A stretch of 64,000 bases of DNA, from assembly GCA_023634235.1 (NCBI GenBank), contig JAMKCF010000013.1, forward strand, positions 5,803,827 to 5,867,826. The letters are read 5' to 3'. How positions within the stretch are numbered: position 1 is the stretch's first letter; each line of letters starts with the position of its first letter. The position numbers and the translations under genes were made by a program. The notes under the pieces are model-generated. The model had not been told where the DNA came from. It ran no database searches and saw nothing but the letters and a program-made list of their open reading frames with translations. Of this stretch, positions 14,501 through 25,100 are shown in pieces. This stretch comes from Pisaster brevispinus. Lineage: Eukaryota; Echinodermata; Asteroidea; Forcipulatida; Asteriidae.

Positions 14501-17500
14501 AACACATTACAAGACTAGTGATGTCCAAAGCTTGGCATGGTGTGGAAAATAAGAAGCAACTGCAGCTAGTTTACTTGTGGGTACGACCATTGTGTAAATC
14601 AATTTTTGGTAGGAGTTGGCACCGGCTCGTTTCAAAGCCAACACTTATCCCTGTAAGAGATTTACACAGGGCTGTACGCGCAAATCACAAGACGTCTCAG
14701 ACTGTTGCTGAGCATAACGGGTACCTCTGCCCGGGCCCGTTGTACTCGTGGTTTACGTCATCCTCTTCATGCAAAATAAGTTTATTGGTAAGTCGTTTCT
14801 ATCGCACCTTCTAGGTGTAGCATTAGACAGATGTCTGAATTAATACAGTTCTGGTGTTAGAACTTTCTTGGAAAACAAGATTCGGTGTTCATACAATTAC
14901 TCGTACTTCACTTAATCATTTGTCATTTATTATTCTTTGGCACAGATTCACACGTCCATGTAAAGTAATAATGTATGGGTACAGGCCGATACAAATACAC
15001 AACATAAACGATGGAAGACTTTGGAACGCTAGGTGGCAGCAGACTTATCAGGTAAACTACCAATGATTGTTTACGTAGTTCTGAGCATGCGCACATTACC
15101 GAGAACAATGGATAAACCTGGTTAGTCTGATGCCACCTAGTGTCCCAAAAGTCGCCCATTGCTGTAAAGGCTCATTCATTCTCACCTGAGGCTCTGAATA
15201 AAATTTAAGACAGAAGAAGTGAGCATAATACAACAAAATAAGGACACTAAACTATGAGATAAAGGCCACTGACAGGGTGGTTATAGTGGGTGAAAGGAAG
15301 TGCTGTCTCCGGCGCTAAATTATTTGGTAAAGAGGAAGTGGGATTGGAAGGAGTTTTGTAATGAAGACAACATAAATGGTAGTGTGGATTAATGTAAGTG
15401 TCTAGGCTATTTGAGAAAAGATAAAAGCTCACCAAGAAATGTCTTCAGTGTGTGGTGTTATTTTCTACCACTACTTTGTCTGATTTCTGTGTTTATTATA
15501 ATGCAACATGCTGAAATTTTTTAACAAATTATTTGCATAAATAAACTTATGAATTTTCAAAACGTACCTATTGGGGCTGGTGACTTTCAAGGCAGGTTGA
15601 ACTTTTGGTAGCTTAGATGGAATGTTTAGCTGGTCCCCAGCCCACGAGATGTGACATGCGCAGTATTTATTGAGGTAGTGATAGAACCCCCATGCTGCAG
15701 CGACTCCTGTTGTACCAGTGATGTTCACCGTCAATCCATCGGACTCGATCTACACGTTGTTATTATAAAAACGAAACATAGTCAAACATTATTGTAAACA
15801 GCACTCGGTAAACATCATTTGTAATCTCCGAATGTTTGTGTGATTGGCTGTTACAGTGTTTAATTTCGTCTATTTGTCCTTTTTGTTAGAACTATTGTTC
15901 ATTTTGAGTAATGTATTTCCCTTTTTATGCACCTTCTGCCAAGTCTTGTCACTTTGAGTATTTTAACTTGTTGATGAGGGCCCCAAATGATCAGCTGTGC
16001 TGGATGGGTCACCCTCGTCATGGTTTTAAATAAATAAATAAATAAATAAAGACCAAGTTTACATAATGATAACGTGACTGTATCACACGCTGATTCAGAA
16101 GGCGTTGCCAGTTTTGCCTTGTTGCAATGCAAAGGGCTAGATTTTAAGCTAGTTTGGCTGAATCCATTTTGTTGTTGTTGTTTATTTTTATTTATTTTTT
16201 TTTTGGGGGGGGGGTTGTCGTTTGCTAGTTACCCCCGAGTTTAACAGTGTCATACTTGGAAGGTATCGAGGTTGACCGGCCCCAAACTTGCATCGACCGT
16301 GACGTGAAAGGCGTTGGCCCTCGCTGGCACTTTGCGCTGAATCAGGTCCCGCACTGCATCTGCTTGCACTGGCCCCGGTGTCGTCGTGCGGATACCAGCC
16401 AACGGGTCGGACGGTTTTCCTGCTTTGTCGAAGAAGAAACATGTCCATGTTGCTTACTATCTTGGGAAGTGGGTTTCAGGATTGGTAGAGCTGACAAATT
16501 AGTCGCAGACAGTGTTCATGTTTTGTGTGGTCAACCATATACATGAAATAACAAACCTGTGAAAATATGGGCTAAATCCATTGTGCGAGTCTGGAGAAAT
16601 TAGTGAAAAACATGCATTATTTTTAGCATGTAAACTCATTGTCCTTAATTTTGGTTGTAAGAGCTGAAATCAGCTGTTGCGTTTTTTAGGTTTCTCGAAA
16701 ATGATTTCATTTCAGAGGAAAAATGTTTCTCAGGAAAAAAAATGGTTCTAGTACAAACAATGTAACAATCGGTAAGCGTTCTAAAATTTAAAAAGCTATA
16801 TTTTTATCCTTACTAATCCTGTAAATACCTTTAAGCTATATATATTATAATATGCTACGCCCTCAAATAAGTTCAAAGAGATGCAATTGCCTTCATGATG
16901 ACCCGCTACAGCAGAGTCTTTTTTTTTTAAAGAACGAATAAAACAATGAAAAAAGTACACCCTCATTTATGTGTGAAGTCCTTGTTTGAGGTTGTTGTAT
17001 CGTCATGCAGCCGTTGAGGAAAACAACACACTGCTAGGGTGAGGACGGTTTCGCTTGTATCATTCAAACCAAAAAGTCGTTTTAGTTGGTTAGCGGTTTG
17101 CAAAAGCTATTCTTCTTTGTCTTTTTTTCCCTCTCTCTCTCTCTCCCTCTCTCTCTCTCTCTCCTTCTCTCTTTCTATAAAATAATGACTTACTGGCGCT
17201 TGCATGGTGTGACCGCCACGCCAATGAAGTGGCCAGGAAAATGAAGACAAAGACTCTCTGAAACAAATGAGTTTAAAAACAATCAATCAACAAATTACAT
17301 TTCCATTTATTTTTATACTAGTCATAAACAAAGTGATACATTGTACAAGGTAATAATGGAAAAAATAGACTGAGTCGTGATAGACTGGGAAAAGCAAAGA
17401 AAGGAAACAGTGTAGAGGCTGATTTAATAAGCCGCGGCTTTCATAGTATTCAGCATGTGGGCGGACAGAGACAAGACAAACAGACAGACAGAGACAAGAC

Positions 17501-17703
17501 AAACAGACAACAGAGGACGTGCAGAAATAAACAAAACGACCTAGAAACAACAACGCTTTAGTAACTAGAACGGAATGAAAATGGTGTTTCCGAAAAGGGA
17601 CAAACGACCACGATGTTGAAAGAAAGCAATCAAATGTTGTTACATTAAATATAATGTTTAAAATATAAACTCGTGATTAACCAGAATAATAATGACATAC
17701 CAT
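2567..17703 (-). CDS. NAGLU: Alpha-N-acetylglucosaminidase, GH89 (20 coding exons, complete)
   Basis: This lysosomal enzyme removes terminal alpha-N-acetylglucosamine from heparan sulfate. Exons on the minus strand: 17701-17703 (ATG only), 17194-17257, 16256-16452, 15568-15749, 14269-14487, 12681-12842, 11806-11877, 11042-11105, 9743-9816, 9046-9199, 8062-8211, 7252-7397, 6345-6507, 6031-6116, 5292-5396, 4530-4650, 4345-4407, 3965-4008, 3226-3383, 2567-2700. All junctions are GT-AG and all phases agree; the total is 2361 nt, or 786 residues (human about 743). Residues 2-20 form a signal peptide ([13 protein letters not shown]). Family signatures include [37 protein letters not shown] and [20 protein letters not shown]. 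The catalytic glutamates are Glu340 in DTFNEM and Glu468 in TPEGINQN. The stop is TAG at 2567-2569. Exons were joined by hand from homology and splice consensus; the first exon is the least certain. Confidence 0.96.
2830..3026. mobile_element. Palindromic MITE, GGGCCC family, copy 1
   Basis: The block begins GGGCCCAAATTCATAGAGCTG and ends with the reverse-complement form CCCTATGAAACTGGGCCC. It has a partly self-complementary interior that includes ACCAGTCACAAATTAAACATGTGACATGG. Two other copies lie at 20435-20612 and 26488-26649. This copy is in the last NAGLU intron. It is non-coding. Confidence 0.8.
3552..3655. mobile_element. Palindromic MITE, GCTAGGTGGCAGCAGAC family, copy 1
   Basis: The left arm contains AGCAGACTTACCAGGTAAAT and the right arm carries its complement with GTCTGCTGCCACCTAGCG. 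Further copies are at about 10785-10901, 11635-11734 and 15029-15140. All four sit in NAGLU introns. A short conserved flank reading AAAGTC-TCCC extends beyond the arms in each copy. Non-coding. Confidence 0.85.
5054..5190. repeat. Degenerate relative of the TTAA MITE
   Basis: GATTCGGCAGTGGCTATAGCC on the left and CCGTAGCCGTAGTCGCTTG with GATTCGGATACATCC on the right form weak inverted arms related to the element at 1930-2058. It lies in a NAGLU intron. The ends are too decayed to define a target duplication. Confidence 0.5.
8685..8757 (-). repeat. tRNA-derived SINE head (minus strand)
   Basis: On the minus strand the segment reads TAGCTCAGTTGGTAGAGCGC, a good tRNA A box, followed about 35 bases later by GGTCGCAGGTTCAAGTC, a B box. 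The stems expected of a functional tRNA do not close well, so I call it a SINE promoter head. A related decayed copy sits near 62040-62105. Both share the word CCCTATTTTGTCAATA on one side. Confidence 0.65.
10445..10735 (-). mobile_element. tRNA-derived SINE (minus strand)
   Basis: Read on the minus strand, it opens with GGTTGGCCTAGTGGTATC (A box-like) and carries CCCCGGTTCAAATCCCACTG (B box), followed by a body of about 200 bases that ends near an A/T-rich tail (AATAAATGAATTGAAAATG). This is the usual layout of a polymerase III SINE. It is in a NAGLU intron and only tens of bases from the next MITE. Confidence 0.75.
10785..10901. mobile_element. Palindromic MITE, GCTAGGTGGCAGCAGAC family, copy 2
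   Basis: This is the best-preserved copy: AGGTGGCAGCAGACTTACCA on the left is matched by TGGTAAGTCTGCTGCCACCT on the right. The arms also extend inward through AGGTAAAT and ATTTACC. It lies 140 bases downstream in window coordinates from a NAGLU exon (11042-11105). A GGCCGTGTCCGAATG word just to its left looks like the end of a TTAA-family element, so elements may be nested here. Confidence 0.9.
11635..11734. mobile_element. Palindromic MITE, GCTAGGTGGCAGCAGAC family, copy 3
   Basis: The left arm GCTAGGTGGCAGTAGACTTT is intact, while the right arm is partly degraded to TGTGCCACCTAGCGTCC. The centre retains TTGTGCGCACGCTCAG, similar to the centres of copies 1 and 4 (GAGCATGCGCACAT). It is in a NAGLU intron. 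Confidence 0.8.
13893..14110. mobile_element. GGGTCA-rich fold-back repeat, copy 1
   Basis: The segment alternates GGGTCA and TGACCC words: ACATCCGGGTCAGAGTTGAC on the left, CTGACCCATTGATAGGTCAG in the middle and ATACGGGTCAATTCTGAC on the right. A second copy in the opposite orientation is at about 27950-28158, where GACCCGGACGTTTTAACA is the complement of this copy's left end. Non-coding, in a NAGLU intron. Confidence 0.65.
15029..15140. mobile_element. Palindromic MITE, GCTAGGTGGCAGCAGAC family, copy 4
   Basis: The left arm GCTAGGTGGCAGCAGACTTA is paired with TAGTCTGATGCCACCTAG on the right, and the centre holds GTAGTTCTGAGCATGCGCAC as in copy 1. It is in the NAGLU intron between exons 14269-14487 and 15568-15749. 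Confidence 0.85.
16490..16830. repeat. Dispersed repeat, family B, copy 1
   Basis: This block aligns with about 22735-23055. Shared phrases in order include GTTCATGTTTTGTG, AAATAACAAA, CAGCATGTAAAC-type and TGGTTCTAGTA words, and a final TTTTTATCCT-ACTAATC-type segment. In both places it sits beside a coding exon: just upstream of NAGLU exon 3 here, and just upstream of lectin exon 2 there. Element class unknown. Confidence 0.7.
17130..17180. repeat. CT-rich microsatellite
   Basis: Runs of CTCTCTCTCT interrupted by single C or T insertions fill this interval. It lies in a NAGLU intron immediately downstream of the signal-peptide exon on the minus strand. Confidence 0.9.
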
Positions 17704-18793
17704 TCTGCACCAAACTCTAGTCCATACCTATTCCACACAATGAACTTCAGACAACAACCGATTCCAGATAAACTAACAAAAATGAAGGTATATTGTATTT
17801 AGATCGGAGCAAAGTGTAAAGGTTTGAGATGACGTGACAAGGGCAGCATTTCATAAAGTTCACAGCGAAGAAAAAAAAGAAGCTAAGCATAGTTCACTGG
17901 TTACCGAACGACAGCCTTGACATAATGAAGCATATGAAGCATTATATGGACTGCATGAAGAACTAGCGTGCATCTGCTCAACGCCTTTCACGGCGATCTG
18001 TTTGAAACGGGGAAGTCCCTTAAAATTCATGCACCCGGGAGACGTTTTCCTCTGATTCGGGATAGTACTTTTGTTAAACATACAAAGTCGCTCGGCATTG
18101 TTAAGTTTAGGTATTCCTCTTTCTAAAAAGTAAAGTTTCTATTTAATTAGTAGACAGAAAAGAGGGGCACCTTTTGATTACAAAAAGTACATTTTGACTC
18201 AAACAATCAGTTTTATATGGAGGTCACGCCACATTTTGGCATTTTTCCTGGGGGTTGTCCCACTACATTGAATGGCAAATTCCCTAGCAAGCTCGCAGAA
18301 ATGTAAGTCGCACGGTTCAAACCTAGACAAAATAAGCTTTCCATCCATGTAACATGTGTTTTGATTGGTGGACTAAAAAAGGGGCACTTTTGGTGTCAAA
18401 TCATAAAGCCCGTTTTGGACAGCATGACCTTTATAGTCTGGACCACACTCCGTATGGTTAATGGTTTGTGTGAGCGGAAACCAGACCTGCTCAAACCGTG
18501 CGAAGCATGAACAACCTTCAATCGGAAGCAACATTTGTCGTTTGCCTGATTTTGTTGCTGTTTTAAGTCGTCAATTTGTTTTGTCTGAAAAAATATTTTA
18601 TGATTATTAAACCTTTTGGTTGAACATGTACCGTTTGTAACACCCAAAGTCCATACGATTTGTGTGTTTTTCGGAGTTTTTCCGCGACTCACTGTGGCTG
18701 GACCACTGCATTCAATTAATAGGGGTGTTTTCCAGATGTGTTAAGTGCCAACAACGCTACATTTAGTTGAGCAACTTGCCAATTAATTATAGC

Positions 18794-18821
18794 ATGGAGG
18801 TAGAAATGTCTACCTCCATGG
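18794..18821. repeat. Perfect 12-bp stem-loop
   Basis: CATGGAGGTAGA is followed by AATG and then the exact complement TCTACCTCCATG. The flanks (TTATAG and GGTTATAG) are not complementary much further. It is isolated, and no second copy was noticed in the window. Confidence 0.7.
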
Positions 18822-19644
18822 TTATAGAATAACATGACTTCAAAGTGTTTTATTACTTAATTAAAGGGGTCGTGTCTCTTTTTGTAAAATGATGTTCACA
18901 ACGATGATGGGGAATCATGATTTGTTTGTTGTTCAAGTTTGGGGGCTGTTATGAGACCCTAGTACATGTATTTTGACGTACATTTGTATACAACGCCAAT
19001 CATTTTCTGTGTGTAAATCAGTTTACCACAGTGGGCGGCGCTAATCCGTTATGGTTGTTCTAGAATTGTGTTTGAGAAGGCTCTGGAAATCTAAAGTTAG
19101 TTTTAGAACTTTTCAGAAAAGATTATACAATTTGTATATACGGGCTGGGAGAGATTTTCGACAGGACACAAAAATACTCAAGACTGGTGGAAGCTACGAC
19201 TTCTGTGTTTGTATACGACTCGTTGGAGGTGCATTTTGATATAGTTTGCTTTTGACCGAGTGCAGTGATAGCTCATAGTCAACTCAGCAGAGAACTGTTT
19301 TCGCCCCTGGAGTTGATTGTTTTAGTACCAGTGTATATTTGATCCTCGCTGTATCTTCTGTTGCTGCAGTCCTCGCCTGTATCTCATCCCGGTTGATTCA
19401 TTCGCCCATAAGATATACTTATTTTGTATAAGATCTGTTCTAAATGTACACTTGTTTAACTTAATTATTGTACGTTTGTAAACCCAACGGTATGTTGAAG
19501 TGGTTGATATGTAGTTTTATCATTAAATCACTTTGATTCTTTGTTCTTTATATCAGTATCACCTTTTCTTTTTTTTGCATCTGAGAAAATTCAGGCTTTT
19601 TGAGTGATTTATATTCACTGATAGTTTGGAGATTTTTGGATCGT

Positions 19645-19930
19645 AACATAGCCTTGCTCAAGGCGGTCGCTCAAGGCGTTGTGTGTATCACACCGCACGA
19701 CACCCGTACTACTACTGTGCGCAGGTCATCCGCACTCGTATTACTCACCGCATGCGGAGGCCGTCAGCTTGCTCTATACATAATCATCATGCACACAGCT
19801 CGGGCAGGTTGCGCCGCGCAAAGAAAAGTACACACAGCTCGGGCGGTACAGGTATAATAGCGCCGCGCAAAGAAAAGTATTAATAATTGAAAACAAAAAT
19901 GCAACGCCTTGATCAAGGCTAATCATAGTA
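19645..19930. mobile_element. Fold-back repeat with CAAGGC ends
   Basis: The left side reads CATAGCCTTGCTCAAGGCGG then CTCAAGGCGTTG, and the right side reads CAACGCCTTGATCAAGGCTAATCATA, forming inverted ends. Between them a phrase of about 45 bases (CACACAGCTCGGGC followed by GCGCCGCGCAAAGAAAAGTA) occurs twice in tandem, near 19793 and 19832. It resembles a non-autonomous element with an internal duplication. Confidence 0.6.
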
Positions 19931-20434
19931 TTGTTATCAACAAATCTTGTTTTATGTTTGTTATTTATACATGTTATAGTTATAACCTATTCTTTATTTG
20001 GGCAACTTTATACAAATATTGTAAATAAGTTTATAATTCTTTACTTGTAGGTTTTTTGTTAAGTAAGTATCTTGCTTTCTGCCACTTTGTATATGAACCG
20101 GAGTTTTGTCCCCTATAATGTAAATGGGTTAATCCATTTCTGGATGTGCACTCAGCCTTATCATGGGCAGCTCGCTAGTGTGATAGATTATCTGCTCAAA
20201 ACAGGGATAGCATTCTTCAATGACTGTACACATTAAAGGCGTATGGTCCCCGACGTTATTTGTTAAGCAAATTGTTAAATGCTACGTTGAGCGCACATAC
20301 AGTTCAGTCTGTTCAGAATTGGTGGGTGGAGACTAATGTGTGAAGCTAGCAAGAACTATTTTGGTCAAAGTTCAAAAGTCTCAAACTGTTTGCAATTTAA
20401 TGGAAAGGCGGGAAACCAGTCGCTTTGCAGACGA

Positions 20435-20612
20435 GGGCCCAATTTCATAGAGCTGCTTAAGCAAAAAAGTAGCTAAGCACAACAAAATTATGCTCACGTG
20501 AATAAGGTTACCAGCCAAACTACCATGTCACATGTACAATTTGTGACTGGTATCCTGCTTATTTGTGCTAAGCAAGTATTTTCTGCTTAAGCAGCTCTAT
20601 GAAACCGAGTCC
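20435..20612. mobile_element. Palindromic MITE, GGGCCC family, copy 2
   Basis: It begins GGGCCCAATTTCATAGAGCT and ends AGCAGCTCTATGAAACCGAG; the arms continue inward as GCTTAAGCA on both sides. This is the clearest copy of the family also present at 2830-3026 and 26488-26649. Confidence 0.85.
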
Positions 20613-22114
20613 AGGAGGTTTTCAATTATTGAAACCCTTTTTCACTTTAAAGCAAACAAAATGTGACGTCTCAGCTTTTTCCTCAGTTTTGACAAAAGGC
20701 TCTTGACGTATACTTTCAATGGTGTACTTTTTGTAACTCAGACTAAGCTGCCAGGGTGTTAAAGTGGTCAATGTTATTTTTATGTTATGAGAGCAATGGG
20801 AACGAAACAGTTTTAATACAACCTCGTTCACACAGCTGCAGCTCGAGTGATTACAGTTTTACTACTAAACGCACACCCTCTGATCGGCATCGATTGACAT
20901 AATATATTCAGTGATATTATGATTAAACACAGGTCATAACGTATTGCACGTAGACTATTAGTTATCAGCAGCAGAAATGAACCTAAAAATCGGCGGGAAT
21001 AAAGGTGTTAAAACGTTCAAAAATGTTGAAGTAGCTTGAGAAAAAAAAATACATTTAACCTCAGCTGCAGCGTTGCCTTCCAAAAGTCATTCACCAAAAA
21101 AGCAAGCTTAGACTCTAGCCCGAACATTTGACGTCACACTTCGAGGCTCGTGAATAACGCCAGATACCGGCCTTCGTAACCTACAGGTTCCTTCCAAAGG
21201 GTACATTTTGACCTCGCATACCATAACACTGAGTGTGTAAGGTACACAGTACACGTCCAAACCGAGGACTTTAACAAAACGCATCCAATAAAACGACGCA
21301 GTGAGCACAGTCCTCACTTTTATTGTACAAACCCAACGGGGAGTTGCTGAAAAACTAAGTCCAAACAATGGGAGGACAAAGGGAAGACTCAGATTTACGG
21401 CATTTACAAACATATATACGAATGTAGCACACACCCATGTGTGTAGTGTCGGTCTAGTATTTACGCGTCATTGCATGTATATGATTTATCCAAATGAAAT
21501 TATTGGGTTTGTAAGAGCAGTACCTGCTATTTCTTAAAGGGAACCAGTCTGTGGTGGCCCTCAACAGGAATTCTAGCGCCATATTATGACGCCAAATTTC
21601 ACGAACAGTGCCGCTAACCTGCGATTGTTGGCGTCGATATTCACAACTTAGCACAATGAGTCGTGACATTTTGCGTCAATGTTGCGGTCAATAATGTATG
21701 TTGGATGTCATGCACGGTCACCAAAGCAAGCCCTTTAAAAGAAATCAGCGCTTCCTCCGTGATAAACCGAACATTCTTGAAAAAGGTAGGTTACCAAGTT
21801 CACGTTTACGTTATCAAATAAACGAGGATGATTGTATAGTGACGCTATCAGGTTCTGTGCAAACTTGTTCATGGGGCGATAACGGCAGATTTTCACCGAA
21901 TGCAAAGTCCAACTTCCACCCATGCAAAATGCCATCACGGTGTAGTTATAGATATGTATGTCAATATATGCTGATATAATGATATCACTAAAATGCGTGT
22001 ACAAAGCAGTAACCGTAATGGCAACAGTCGGCGATTGCTTCTGAAAATGATTTAAGAAGCCTGGTACTTTCTCGTTTTCCTCGTCTTTGGTGTAACATTT
22101 CTCAACTGTAACCA

Positions 22115-22190
22115 ATGTATTTATTTGTGGCCCACGTCTTAGCATGCCTGTCGCTATTCTCCATTGGAATTTCAGCTGTAGACACCTCGG
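22115..22190 (+). CDS. Exon 1 of lectin receptor: signal peptide
   Basis: ATG at 22115 opens MYLFVAHVLACLSLFSIGIS, a short hydrophobic leader followed by AVDTS, with a GTAAGA donor at 22191. It ends in phase 1, as needed by exon 2. The start context is not a strong Kozak match. I chose it because it is the only leader-like open segment upstream of exon 2 that splices in frame. Confidence 0.85.
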
Positions 22191-25100
22191 GTAAGAACGA
22201 GTTTCTACTCTATTTTGAACTCAGACCTGGTTTAAGTTTATATTTGGTGCGGATTAACTGGACTGTTTGTGCTAAAATAATGTTTTAAGAAATGCTTTGG
22301 AAGAATATAAATATGATTCTTCTCTCAATATTTGTCTACGCAACCTTCTTTAGATTTTCCCGGTCGATTTCAGAAAATACTTTAGTTCAATTTCATTAAC
22401 ACTCATTCAAATTCACGCATGTTTCCCAATCCGTTCGAACTCGGGTTTCTTTCTTGCATTCAATTTCGTTTTCGTGCACACATGATTTCGTTATTCTCAT
22501 TCAGGTTCGGGTTTGGTCATTTTATTGCATTTACCGACATTCAAGACTACATTTTCAACATGCTGCACTTGAGTATTTACAACCTTAATGAGCCAGGTGT
22601 TAAATTTAATAAGATTTTTTTTTAATTAGCAGGGGAAGCCAATGTTAAAACAATGACTTGTTGTGTGTTTTCTTAACATAAATTACGTCATGTTCCCATC
22701 CCACCGTCCCCATTAGAAGGTCTTATACAGGATTGTCGCAGATGTTATTCATGTTTTGTGCGATCAGCCATTTAATACTTAAAATAACAAATCTGTAGAA
22801 ATTTGGGCTTAATCCTTCAAGAAGTGAGTCAGGAAAAAAATAGTAAAATAAAACAAACACAATTTCCAGCATGTAAACACATTGTCCTTTTTAGGTTTTC
22901 AGATACAGTTTTCTCGAATATGACTTCATTTCGGAGGGAAATAATTATTTCACACACAAAGTGGTTCTAGTATGAACTTTTTATAATCAGAACGTTTCCA
23001 GACTAAAATTAAACAATGATGTTTTTTATCCTCACCAATCTTATATAATACCTTTAACCATCAGTCAACCACGGTTTTACCCCCATATCTTCAATAACTT
23101 GTTTTTATTTATGTATCTGTGGCTCATCTTATAGCTGTTTGTCCTGAGGGATACGAAGAAGGCTACAGTGGGGGATGTTATTCATTCGAGACAAACGCAG
23201 TCTCCTGGAGCAGTGCTAGGAATAACTGCAGTCATACCACCGACTCCGATCTGGTCGTTATTAACAACAGAGATGAACTGGATTACATAAAGGACCGTAT
23301 TACAAGTGGGATATGGTGGATAGGTGAGTTAATGTACTAGGTCTGCTTGTCGCAAAGCCACGGCAGTTCGCTTCAATTGACAAAATGGTGACAACGTGAA
23401 CAAGCAAGTCGTAGACAATTTTGGCGCTCGATATGTTGCCTGGTGTACTCCCCCTCCCCCCTTCCTCTCCTTGTATGTCTTCATTGTGTGCTTGGAATCT
23501 CAGGAATTCTTAAACGGTTTTAAGGAGGTACTTTTGTACAAGAGGAAAGGGGTGTGTGTTAAAATATGTGAACCTTTTGTTTTTATTGGGGGACACCCTC
23601 TGCCACATATCGGGCATGGTGTATCATAGACTCTCGAAATGAAAATCTCAAATGAATATTTGACACAAAAATGACAACTTACGGTTTTGGAGCATACAAC
23701 TTTAAACTGTGTCTGCCGGTTTACACAACTCATTGTTTGCATTCTTCTCGGCAATGACATCACTTCAAAATGACCAAAAGTATCTGCTGGAGGAATCAGT
23801 CAAGCTACCCTCTACCTTACAGAGTCCGAATGCTTCCTGAACTCAACAGAAGATTGCCAACAAATGTTCAAAGCTCACCCAACCGTGACAATCACTCTCC
23901 CAGAACAAATAGTATGGCCCAGTGCGCATACTCATTCACCCCACACATGGATTTCCAAACAAGGGATCGTTCAATTGATTGTGCTAGACCTGGATTTTAG
24001 TGAAGAACGAAGTTATAAGCCTAAAACTAAATCAGCCTGACAAACACAAGATAATATAAATAAGTTTTCAAATAAACTGATTTACTCACGACATTGAGTT
24101 GATTTCATACGATTTGATTAATTTAGGGATTACATTTTTTTTTTTCACGCACCAAAACATGAAACACATACAGCTGTCGTCGTTTTTTGTCTGTCTGGTA
24201 TCAGTTGGTATCAGGGTAAGCATGAGTATGTCAATTGATAGGCGAACGAGAGAGTTTGATTTGAAGCTTTATATGAAAGCCTGCCACATTGCTATGAAAA
24301 CTAAACACTTTCCTATTACTGTGGTATGTTCTGTGCCAAGATTACTCGCCATGTAAAAAAAAGAAATATTTAAACAATAGGTTTAAAACAAAGCTGCGTT
24401 CAGATAGATACACTCGTATCAATACATTCTAAAGATAAAGAACCACATCATTGCAAATAAAAACAATGCATTAAAAATACTGAAGGGTACTCCATCCGAC
24501 GCTATAATGCCTTCCTGATAATAGAAGTAAACGCGGCATGTATGGTTCAAATTGATGTGACCTCCATGCTCCCCCAACCAAAAAAAACACCCAAAACAAC
24601 AACAACAAAAATGGGTTATTTGCTCATCAAATAGATGCGAGGAAGAGCATTCAAATAACACCTATTTGGGGTCTGGTGTACGTATTTCTCCAATATAGAG
24701 TGAGCGCTGGTAACACTTTATCGTGACACATTTAATTTTATTTCACTGTTTTCTCCACAGTCCAATGCCCTGGGGGAGTCAAAGTCCTTGATATCCTAGA
24801 CTGGACCAATCCACAAATCTAAGAGGGGGATCAGGTCCCAGGGTTGCGTGAGGTTTTTGTTGAGGGCTGGCAACTAGTTTCACTCTTATACTTTGTGCAC
24901 AAAATTGTTCAGTACCCAGATCTAACCATGTAATAAGGTGAAGCAATCTGTTCTTTTTTGCAGGCTACCAGATATATTGCTGACAGCCTGTGCTGGGTTC
25001 TGAGGTTTCAAACACCCCCTCCCCCTGCCAATCAAACTTTATGGCTAACATGGGGAGCCAGTATTTACTGGAACCTTCCTGCATTTACGTAATTCCCTGG

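Larger units (their letters stand above)
17704..22114. other. Intergenic region between divergent NAGLU and lectin genes
   Basis: These 4.4 kb separate two genes that start away from each other, so the NAGLU 5' UTR and both promoters must lie here. I could not identify a TATA box, initiator or CpG-rich core with confidence. The region contains a stem-loop at 18794-18821, a fold-back repeat at 19645-19930, a palindromic MITE at 20435-20612 and a repeat fragment near 21110-21390. No ORF has coding character. Confidence 0.55.

Noticed and set aside
14112..14552. 146-codon plus-strand open frame
   Set aside because: Antisense to the NAGLU exon 14269-14487 ([13 protein letters not shown] region); no independent coding signal.
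21108..21434. 108-codon minus-strand open frame
   Set aside because: It covers two dispersed repeat fragments that recur at 28170 and 44600; no domain is recognisable.
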